Shown here: in pieces, positions 55,268 to 64,000 of the stretch
Numbering within the stretch: position 1 is the first letter of the stretch
How the letters are laid out: the number at the start of each line of letters is the position of its first letter
Assembly: GCA_030867875.1 (NCBI GenBank)
Contig: JAOWCC010001589.1
Span: 81,987,537-82,051,536 of the forward strand
Direction: 5' to 3'
From: Actinernus sp. WN-2022
Lineage: Eukaryota; Cnidaria; Anthozoa; Actiniaria; Actinernidae
DNA length: 64,000 nucleotides
Notes under the pieces: generated by a model
Database searches by the model: none
What the model was told of the DNA's origin: nothing
Seen by the model: only the letters and a program-made list of their open reading frames with translations
Made by a program: the position numbers and the translations under genes

Positions 55268-56919
55268 TGTTGTGTTTGTCGTGTTTACTACCCAAACTAA
55301 TTTTTTAAAGCTGCAATCTCATTCTAGCCACTTCTTAATGGGGGAGGGTTCCATTATTAACAGGAAAGGCATAATATTTTCCACCCCTCCCCCCTCAGTT
55401 TTGCAAGGTTCGCATTTCTTACCCCACATTTGCAACCAATATGTTGTGTTCGTCGTGTTTACTACCAACACTATGATTTTAGCGCTGCAACTTCTTTCAA
55501 GCCATTTCTAATGGGGAGGGCACCGTTATTAACAGGAAAGGCATAGGATTTTCCACCCCTCCCCCCTCAGTTTTGCAGGGTTCGCATATATTACCCCAAA
55601 TTTCCAAGCAATAGGTTGTGTTCGTCGTCTTTACCACCCAAACTAAGATTTTAACGCTGCAACGTTATTTAATCCAGGTCTGGACTCGGAAATAGCAAAT
55701 GAAACTGTCCCAGCATGCTTTGCGGCCAAAACGGAAAGGGCGATGGATTTTTACGGATAGAAAGGAACATCGTAGAGACATGGGGTTTTCACCAAAATGG
55801 AAACCATGCAAAACTGCAGGGGATCTTCTTCATTTGGTAGATATTGAAGTTTAGGGGGGAAATGACAGGCAAAACAAATTTTGAAAACGGCTTAACCCCC
55901 CCTGAACTTCATTTGCGCGAGTAATAACGCAACGATTTCAGCTAGGTGGTCGATATTACATACGATAGGCTAGTTTTGAATCCTTTAACTATTTGCTACA
56001 TATGAAACATAAGCTATCAATTACAACTATTCCCTATCCCACCCCCCTGGAAATGGTATACCCATTTGTGTTAGCAAAATGTGTTGGGAATGCTATTCAT
56101 GACAAAACTGAATGGTTTCTAAGTTTTCAAGTTCAACACCGAAACACAGAATTAACGTTAACCAGTTGCCCAGGCTCCGCTCGGCCAAGCAAAAAGCGAG
56201 AAAAACCGGCTTAACCCCCCCTGAACTTCATTTGCGCGAGTAATTACGCAAAAATTTAATCTAGTTGGGTAAAAATACATTAGATAGGCTAGTTTTTGTG
56301 CAAACATTAATTATTTAATTATTTAATTAATTATTTAATGATTGTATTATTTCTATGTTTATCGTTTGGAACAAGTGGATACCGCTAACGATAATCAGAC
56401 ACTAATGGCAATTTAAAATAATTATTATATATTTCGGTCTCACCCTCCTACCAGCCGATCCCCCCCCCCCCCCCCCAACTCCCCCCCTCTCCCCCCGATA
56501 AAAAAAATCGAACTCTACATCAAATACTACTTTCAACAATACTGTTTTTTATCTCATATTGTTATTCATTTTATTATATCTATTATATTACACAAGTGCA
56601 TGGATACCGCTAACGATAATCAAACATTACATTGAAAATTTAATACGATTTTATGGAAATGGCAATAGAGAATATGTCGTCTGCACCTCCCTGCATTTAA
56701 CTTTTGAACAAAATGATGCACAAAATTCGAGCTCTACTTCAAAAACTACTTCAGATAACGTCGGATGTGTCTCTTTATCCCCTGTTATTATTCATTTTAT
56801 TATATGTATTATATTAGACAAGTGGATACCGCTAACGATAATCATACAATGGTTTCCACCCCTCCCCCTCATTTTTGAAAGGTTCGTAGATTTTACCCAA
56901 AATTTGCAAACAATAAACA
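55268..56919. repeat. Satellite-like mosaic, block 2
   Basis: Repeats the block-1 order: about 172-bp monomers (CCACCCCTCC at 55381 and 55553), the GTCCCAGCATGCTTTGCGGCC unit (about 55709), the AAATGACAGGCAAAAC unit (about 55860), ACCAGTTGCCCAG (about 56161), an (ATTTA)n tract (about 56308-56338) and hairpin-half units (56384, 56610, 56832). A C17 homopolymer sits at about 56461. Confidence 0.85.
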
Positions 56920-57060
56920 CTTAATGACTGGCCCCGAGGGAAACAGTGAGTTTTGTTTCCCCGGGATCCTCGATGTTCCCCGAGACGGAGTCTAGGGGAA
57001 CATCGAGGATCGAGGAGAAACAAAACTCACTGATTACCGAGGGGTCAGTCATTAAGTGAT
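56919..57060. mobile_element. 141-bp near-perfect hairpin element
   Basis: Arms ACTTAATGACTGGCCCCGAG... and its inverse (ending CAGTCATTAAGT) pair over about 63 bp, with GAGACGGAGTCTA as loop. A foldback MITE of GC-rich composition unlike its AT-rich surroundings. Confidence 0.85.
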
Positions 57061-58266
57061 TTGTTATATAGCCATAAGTTTTACAAGAGGCACAGTTGTG
57101 CACAGGAGGGAGGGGGCGTCTCTAGGGAAAACCCTGGACCAATCATGTAGACAGTATGACGTCACGCAATGGCTCAGTGATTTTCAATATGGCATCGCAT
57201 TTACTAAAAAAAAGAATTTTCACATTACTTCTCAAAATATCAGTCATATAACTCCACTTACCAGAAAAGGATATACCAAAGACGGTTTTGAGCCGAGCTT
57301 ATGGAAATTTATTGTATTGTTTAATAGGTTTTTAGGTACAACCCCTGCCATTTAAGTCGGACCTCTTCAGCAATTTCCGGCTATTTTTAACACAACCCCC
57401 CTCCCCCATTTCAATGTTGGTTTTCGAGAAGACCGAAATGTTGCCTTTCTATCCCAACATTGTGAAGGGGGAGGGGGACAAGCGAAGTCATAAAAAATCG
57501 CGGCAATCTGTCAGAGGAGTTCGTTTAGTGTTCTAAATAGCCTTATTTTGTCGAGCGGTCCGTACTTAAATGGCGAAGGTTGTATGAGGCGAGATTCTAG
57601 GTAGCCGCACATGGTATAATTGTTGATAACGTCCAGGCAATTTAACGAAAACAGCTCAAAATGAGAGGCGGTAGTAAACACTTGGTGGGTATACGGGTGG
57701 GCTTGTCAATTGGAAATTTTATGAAAAAGCCCGATACCCCGGGAGAAAAAAATATCCGAGGGCGTATCCAAATATTTTACTTGTAATTACAATAAATAAT
57801 TCAGTCAAATAGATAGAATCCCTTTTTTATGAAGCTGTAATTAATAGGTAGCCTTATCAGAAGTCTATGTTATGGACTTCTGGCATTATTCACAAAATAA
57901 AATAAATCGAGTTGTACCTTGCGATACTAGGCTGTGGGGAATTGACATTTACAAATAAATAACAAGCTCGTAGGGAGAGAGGGAGATTTTAAACTTGCAA
58001 CATATGTCGCGACACGGGTTGTACATTTCACTGGAACCGTCCGAGACCCAACACTCCTTCGGAAAGCACTATTGAAGGTTTGACATTGCCTTCATGAAGG
58101 AAACACCGACACTTTGTACCGGAAAAGAAGAACTGACCTTAGTTCGCGGAGGTGTGTTGGAGGAGATCGAAACAGAGATGGTGCAGGTTCATTGGAGAGT
58201 TTTTCATTTCACTCAAATATCTTTGAGGGCGAGCAGCTTGCTGTACCAGCGTGCTCTTGGAGCTTT

Positions 58267-58764
58267 GCCGAACTTGTTTTCTTCCACCGTTAGCGTGACA
58301 TATATAGTTGGTGTAACGTGACAACGGTTCACCATATGGTTCACCAATCTATTTGATAATGCTGACCAAAGCCGCTGGAAATTCTCTCTTAAACCAATTT
58401 ACATCGCTAACAGATCCGGTATATTTTACATTTCTGTATTATTAAAGCCTCTAGCGAACATTTTCGCGCACTCCGACACGTTTCTCATGGTGAACCATAG
58501 TTTGAAAGAAAAGTTAAGTATGTTTTTTTATTGCAACGGTTCACCATGCGAACCGTGTCACAGTGCGCGACTATTTTCGCTAGAGTCATTCATAATACGG
58601 AATTGCAAAATATACGGGATGTGTTAGCGATGTAAATTGGTTGAAGAGAGAATTTCCCCCGGCTTTGGTCAGCATTATCGAATAGATTGGTGAACCGTAT
58701 GGTGAACCGTTGTCACGTTACACCAACTATATGTCACGCTAACGCTGGAAGAAAAGAAGTTCGG
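58267..58764. repeat. Inverted repeat inside copy 1
   Basis: Arms 58267-58480 and about 58550-58764 are inverted copies (GCCGAACTTGTTTTCTTCCA and inverse at the ends), each with GGTTCACCAT motifs. Copy 2 of the tandem unit retains only the left arm. The paired 61-codon ORFs here (58139-58324 and 60112-60297) are identical because of the duplication and have no motif. Confidence 0.85.
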
Positions 58765-58994
58765 CAAAACACCGAGAATAACCTTGAAAAACCTTTGTGG
58801 TTATTTTGCTCCCAACCTTCGATAACGGCTTGGGCAAAGCTTTCTCTGTTGGGAAATTTCTCAGTGTCGGCCCTACTATAAGTCAGTAGATATATTGTTC
58901 GCTGAATTCGGCCCTCAAGCTCGGCATTATTAACACAGCTGATATGAGTCGTGATCGAAAATTCGTTAGCCGTTTCAAATTTTGGCGCATGCAC
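58760..58994 (-). pseudogene. Rep-like (HUH family?) N-terminal fragment, copy 1
   Basis: The shared part of this frame contains RIQRTIYLLTYSRADTEKFP and NRESFAQAVIEGWEQNN. YLLTYSRAD resembles motif I (FLTYP-like) of rolling-circle Rep domains, and I recall similar cnidarian hypothetical proteins continuing with an HxH motif. That motif is absent here because the sequence runs into the inverted repeat. Assignment tentative. Confidence 0.4.
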
Positions 58995-60398
58995 GGCTTT
59001 AAAAAATGAATATTCACAAGCTATTGTGACTTTGAAATCGTAAATGTGTATCGGTATTAATAAATTTAGTAAAAATGTATTTAATTTTAGAATTATATTT
59101 TTTAAAGCCGTAATTCTATATTTTTTTCATATGTACGCCACCCCTCCCCCCTACTTTTATGACGTCATATAGGTATGACGTCACTGTATGTATGGTCATA
59201 TTAAGAATTTCATTTGGTGCCCATTTAGAGACAAAGACGGCTCAAAAAAGCTAGCACAATCTACTGAAGCTAATTATATGCCCTGGACCAGGGTGCCGTT
59301 CGCTCAGACAACCCCTGCCATTTAAGTCGGACCTCTTCAGCAATTTCCGGCTATTTTTAACACAACCCCCCTCCCCCATTTCAATGTTGGTTTTCGAGAA
59401 GACCGAAATGTTGCCTTTCTATCCCAACATTGTGAAGGGGGAGGGGGACAAGCGAAGTCATAAAAAATCGCGGCAATCTGTCAGAGGAGTTCGTTTAGTG
59501 TTCTAAATAGCCTTATTTTGTCGAGCGGTCCGTACTTAAATGGCGAAGGTTGTATGAGGCGAGATTCTAGGTAGCCGCACATGGTATAATTGTTGATAAC
59601 GTCCAGGCAATTTAACGAAAACAGCTCAAAATGAGAGGCGGTAGTAAACACTTGGTGGGTATACGGGTGGGCTTGTCAATTGGAAATTTTATGAAAAAGC
59701 CCGATACCCCGGGAGAAAAAAATATCCGAGGGCGTATCCAAATATTTTACTTGTAATTACAATAAATAATTCAGTCAAATAGATAGAATCCCTTTTTTAT
59801 GAAGCTGTAATTAATAGGTAGCCTTATCAGAAGTCTATGTTATGGACTTCTGGCATTATTCACAAAAATAAAATAAATCGAGTTGTACCTTGCGATACTA
59901 GGCTGTGGGGAATTGACATTTACAAATAAATAACAAGCTCGTAGGGAGAGAGGGAGATTTTAAACTTGCAACATATGTCGCGACACGGGTTGTACATTCA
60001 CCACTGGAACCGTCCGAGACCCAACACTCCTTCGGAAAGCACTATTGAAGGTTTGACATTGCCTTCACGAAGGAAACACCGACACTTTGTACCGGAAAAG
60101 AAGAACTGACCTTAGTTCGCGGAGGTGTGTTGGAGGAGATCGAAACAGAGATGGTGCAGGTTCATTGGAGAGTTTTTCATTTCACTCAAATATCTTTGAG
60201 GGCGAGCAGCTTGCTGTACCAGCGTGCTCTTGGAGCTTTGCCGAACTTGTTTTCTTCCACCGTTAGCGTGACATATATAGTTGGTGTAACGTGACAACGG
60301 TTCACCATATGGTTCACCAATCTATTTGATAATGCTGACCAAAGCCGCTGGAAATTCTCTCTTAAACCAATTTACATCGCTAACAGATCCGGTATATT

Positions 60399-60689
60399 TT
60401 ACATTTCTGTATTATTAAAGCCTCTAGCGAACATTTTCGCGCACTCCGACACGTTTCGGCAAAACACCGAGAATAACCTTGAAAAACCTTTGTGGTTATT
60501 TTGCTCCCAACCTTCGATAACGGCTTGGGCAAAGCTTTCTCTGTTGGGAAATTTCTCAGTGTCGGCCCTACTATAAGTCAGTAGATATATTGTTCGCTGA
60601 ATTCGGCCCTCAAGCTCGGCATTATTAACACAGCTGATATGAGTCGTGATCGAAAATTCGTTAGCCGTTTCAAATTTTGGCGCATGCAC
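60399..60689 (-). pseudogene. Rep-like N-terminal fragment, copy 2
   Basis: First about 78 residues identical to the copy at 58760-58994, then a different C-terminus (NVSECAKMFARGFNNTEM) created by the 277-bp deletion junction. No HxH or catalytic Tyr motif present. Confidence 0.4.
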
Positions 60690-61249
60690 GGCTTTAAAAA
60701 ATGAATATTCACAAGCTATTGTGACTTTGAAATCGTAAATGTGTATCGGTATTAATAAATTTAGTAAAAATGTATTTAATTTTAGAATTATATTTTTTAA
60801 AGCCGTAATTCTATATTTTTTTCATATGTACGCCACCCCTCCCCCCTACTTTTATGACGTCATATAGGTATGACGTCACTGTATGTATGGTCATATTAAG
60901 AATTTCATTTGGTGCCCATTTAGAGACAAAGACGGCTCAAAAAAGCTAGCACAATCTACTGAAGCTAATTATATGCCCTGGACCAGGGTGCCGTTCGCTC
61001 AGACAACCCCTGCCATTTAAGTCGGACCTCTTCAGCAATTTCCGGCTATTTTTAACACAACCCCCCTCCCCCATTTCAATGTTGGTTTTCGAGAAGACCG
61101 AAATGTTGCCTTTCTATCCCAACATTGTGAAGGGGGAGGGGGACAAGCGAAGTCATAAAAAATCGCGGCAATCTGTCAGAGGAGTTCGTTTAGTGTTCTA
61201 AATAGCCTTATTTTGTCGAGCGGTCCGTACTTAAATGGCGAAGGTTGTA

Positions 61250-63324
61250 GGTTTTTGTGAATAAGTGGAACTGCCGTTTGGGAGAAACGGCAAGGACTGC
61301 AAAAATGCTTAATGGAATTAAGGGCCGGAGAAATGGCAATCAGTTCCTGAGGTGTTCAACTCCTTACCTGCAAAGTTGTGTTAAGATGGGCTTGTGTAGA
61401 ACTGCTCATCAATCCATTCAAAGTGAAAAGTCAGTTTACTCGAGTTTGCCGCCATGTCAGTGTTGTTCACCAAAGATAATGCGAAGGACAGGCCCAAGTC
61501 ATAATTGGCAAGTTATGTAGTCGATGACTTTTCAGAATAACATGTAATTATTCCCTTTTACTCTACGAAAACATGTACTGTATATTGTTGTACAAGCCAA
61601 AGGATCGACATTGAAGTCTCTCAAACTCGAAGGAAAAGTGAGCAAGAGAATTCAGTAATAATTAAACCACCTCCTTGAATAAACTTACTTAGTTTTTCTT
61701 ACTGGAATAACCTTTATTGGAAGTTGCTGTTTCAAATTTCTGAGTTCGTATTTAAAGCTGGAGAGAGAGTTCCTACACTGAGGACTGATATGTATAAATG
61801 TTGTTAGTTTTATTAAAGTTAAATTAGATAATTTTACAGTCAATGCTTAATACAACTGTACATGCGTGCAGTCATTTGGTGCAATGTATTAAAATTGAAT
61901 TGATGCACAGGTGTATAATTTTTTTTAGGAATCAATCCCAAATGTTTCATTACTACTTTATACCCGGGGGCTCTTTACATGTAATATATGTGGCTGGGGT
62001 GCTGATCGTAATTTTAGGGGTTGAAATTGGCATTTTAGCTGTCCAAGTTTTAAGACAAATTATCCTTCTAATTAAAATAGACACAAATCGATTGTAAATA
62101 ATTTGCTCAGTAATGCAAAGTCCTGCAGGAAACTAGGTATTTAAAGTTTAGGGTATTGAATTTTCAATAGGTGAAGTATTTTTAGAGTATATTCTCACCC
62201 CCCTCACCCCCCGATTTTATACTGCCATATCAAAGTATATGTGCCATTTGGTACATAATATGAGAAAGCACCAGTAGAAGCCGAAGTGACAAATGCAATG
62301 CATTATGTAAGGTATGCCAGCCCTGCCAGTATCCACACCACAAGAAAAGAAGGGGCTCTTCAAACTCCATATCCTCATGCAATGAGACAGATTGTTTTGA
62401 TGTTTTTTGGCTGAGAGACCTATCAAATTATTGGAATTACCATAGCTAGTTCTTGCGTGTTTAATATCCATATGAAAATCAAAAGAATAATCAACACTTT
62501 CTGATATATACGATACTGTATAAATCCTATTTTTAACAACTTTTCTTTCTGTTGATTTTCAAGTTCAGTGAAATGGTTATAAGGCTGAAAAGAATCAAGG
62601 GGCTTGATTAGTAACTCACAATGTTAGTTGAGTCATTGCAAGAGTACACATTTTCATTGTCTGGGATAATGCTATCCACCCGATAAATCCTTATCCAGTG
62701 GATAACTGTTATAAACCTTTCATCTGATATATAGGGATGATTTTTTCCGGTGGATACCATTATTAACCTTTTGAACAACTGGACCCAGGTCTGAAAAGGA
62801 CCTAGGTCTGGAAATCATATTTTATGGTCTGAAATAGGGTAAGGTAGGGTATTGGACCCGGGCACCACACCCACCCAAATGTTTGCAGTCTGCAGAGCCA
62901 GCAATGCAGACTACCAACAAAGTTAATAAATCATATAAATCAATCTCAAGCTTATATAATAATTATTATTATTATTAATTAATATTATTCAAGAGATGTT
63001 TAAAGTGCCTATAACCCCAAATTTGAAGTATTTTTAATAAATTCTTTACATCCTTCTTATCAATAATTCGAAGAGAAAAAAAGGAAAAAAGTAAGAGTTC
63101 GACCTTATTTCTGGGGTCAAACATTGTAAAACAACCCGATTTGGGCACCCTGTCCCAAATGGCCGTCAGCTGGAGTCTGGAAGTAGACTGGGAACGAAAC
63201 CGGAAAGCAACGTCATAGTAGTGAGAGAAAGCGAACAACCAACAACAAAGATAGATAAAAACAGGGCGAACCGAGCGAATAACTCGATTTGAAATGCCAA
63301 ACAGATGTGTATTTGGGGGCTGTA
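61250..63324. other. Non-coding, nothing firmly recognised
   Basis: ORFs at 61257-61520 (+) and 61843-62097 (+) show no family motif. A (TTA)n/AT tract lies at about 62956-62985. No repeat of the window recurs here. Confidence 0.4.
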
Positions 63325-63333
63325 GGAATGAGC

Positions 63334-63616
63334 CAGACTCAAAAAGGATAGCTCTAACACAATGTCCCGTTTTTAAGCGATGATCGGCCAGAAGCAAAGA
63401 AGAGAAGACGCCAGTGGTTGAGGTTCGTGCGAACAAAGCGAGCGAAGTGGGAACCGACGAAGAACGTTTGTTTGGTTCACTCCAAGCCGGAAGACTTTAT
63501 AAGATTTTCTTTAGTCCTTGACTCTACGCCAAGACTGAAGTCGGTTGAATATGGAGTTGTTCCTATTCCATCAGTCCATGCCATCGAAACCGATTTAAGC
63601 CATTCTCCGATTTTGG
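63334..63616 (+). CDS. THAP-domain exon (partial)
   Basis: The frame reads DDRPEAKKRRRQWLRFVRTK, RAKWEPTKNVCLVHSKPEDF and VVPIPS, the central and C-terminal part of a THAP C2CH zinc finger (W.PTK, C.VH..PEDF, then a Pro near the end). It binds DNA in THAP proteins and P-element-type transposases. The first Cys pair is not visible, and one Cys is apparently missing in CLVH (usually CSxHF). The exon ends at TTTTG|GTAAGT (63616/63617), a consensus splice donor. A host gene or a transposon could own it; the rest is outside the window. Confidence 0.6.
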
Positions 63617-63658
63617 TAAGTGCTTTTGTATTTAGTTTGAATGGCAATACAGATTTAT

Positions 63659-63736
63659 ACAGTAGCCTCCTAGTCCTATAGCCCCGGAATGGAGTGAAAT
63701 GGAAGCGCTACAAAACGGCTACTATAGGAGGCTAGC
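63659..63736. repeat. Short palindrome AGTAGCCTCCTA...TAGGAGGCTA
   Basis: Imperfect inverted pair AGTAGCCTCCTAGTCCTATAG (63660 on) and CTACTATAGGAGGCTA (63718 on). It lies within the putative THAP intron and may be the end of a small element. Confidence 0.55.
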
Positions 63737-63738
63737 AA

Positions 63739-64000
63739 TACAGTGGAACCTGCATGTATAAAGAAGTTCCTAGGGAAAGGAAGAAAACTTCATTATGACC
63801 GGGTTCCACGTACTGAACATTGTTTTCACCACAAGTGTATTAGACTAAGAGAGTGCATGTTTTTAGTATGAGGGAAATAACAGTGAATAAATCAGACAAC
63901 TTTCTTTAGATGACACCTGCACCTATGGACAGGACACCATGCTTAACAAGCAGCCAAGGGCAGAAGCAACCAAGAAGAGACAACAAAGGATGACTTCAGC
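63739..64000 (+). mobile_element. pogo/Tigger-like terminus, incomplete at window edge
   Basis: TA followed by CAGTGGAACCTGCATG at 63741, with an inner inverse ATTATGACCGGGTTCCAC at about 63792-63809. CAGTGGAACC ends with TA target sites are typical of pogo/Tigger (Tc1/mariner) elements. The other end is not visible. Confidence 0.5.

Larger units (their letters stand above)
57348..61249. repeat. Tandem duplication of a 1.7-2.0 kb unit (two full copies and one partial)
   Basis: Unit starts ACAACCCCTGCCATTTAAGT at 57348, 59308 and 61013. Copy 1 is 1960 bp, copy 2 is 1705 bp and copy 3 stops at about 61249. Copies are nearly identical except for a roughly 277-bp deletion in copy 2 and small indels, so the amplification is recent. 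Confidence 0.95.

Noticed and set aside
58139..60297. Identical 61-residue ORFs at 58139 and 60112
   Set aside because: Identity comes from the tandem duplication and the frame partly overlaps an inverted repeat; no protein evidence.

Overview
The window looks like a gene-poor stretch of an early-branching metazoan nuclear genome, most likely an anthozoan cnidarian (coral or sea anemone). This is an inference. It rests on an intronless rhodopsin-class GPCR of the kind abundant in cnidarians, on AT-rich non-coding DNA with splice and TATA signals, and on the mix of mobile elements: Gypsy, a Ngaro-type tyrosine-recombinase retroelement, CR1/L2-like LINEs, tRNA-derived SINEs, Polinton pieces and many short terminal-inverted-repeat (TIR) elements. 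No bacterial, organellar or free viral gene set is present.

Only one confident host gene is seen: a single-exon class A GPCR at 1005-2039 (+). A THAP-domain exon at the right edge (about 63334-63616, +) has a splice donor and could belong to a host gene or a transposon. Almost everything else is mobile or repeated DNA.

Layout. 2.0-3.3 kb: AT-rich, nothing recognised. 3.3-7.6 kb: a decayed minus-strand LINE broken by at least four foldback or TIR insertions and a 331-bp tandem duplication. 8.29-12.92 kb: a complete but damaged Gypsy LTR element (minus) with 5-bp target-site duplication (TSD) GATTC. 13.3-14.5 kb: two TIR or palindromic elements. 14.9-16.7 kb: Polinton (Maverick) debris, with a TATA-driven zinc-ribbon ORF, a small second TATA-driven ORF and an integrase whose two parts now point at each other. 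17.9-18.8 kb: a 239-bp tandem repeat. 19.24-21.12 kb: a 1.9-kb near-perfect palindrome. 23.0 and 45.6 kb: two copies of one tRNA-derived SINE, the second with a MITE nested inside. 25.0 and 34.0 kb: two inverted copies of an element built around a 17-bp palindrome. 26.54-33.07 kb: a young Ngaro-type retroelement with SGNH hydrolase, Gag, RT/RNase H and tyrosine recombinase ORFs between split direct repeats. 36-45 kb: TIR elements in otherwise unrecognised DNA. 46-57 kb: a satellite-like mosaic of shared repeat blocks, into which a 3.7-kb LINE (51.56-55.26 kb) inserted with a 9-bp TSD. 57.3-61.25 kb: a tandem duplication of a roughly 1.7-2.0 kb unit carrying a truncated Rep-like ORF. 61.25-64 kb: mostly unrecognised, then the THAP exon and a pogo/Tigger-like terminus.

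In the Ngaro element the four ORFs form one overlapping replication module (Gag, then RT/RNase H, then recombinase) preceded by the hydrolase. Its 3' region carries four related stem-loops whose outer stem bases differ between copies while pairing is mostly kept. With the hydrolase-first layout and an 11-unit tandem leader repeat, this is the most interesting system in the window.
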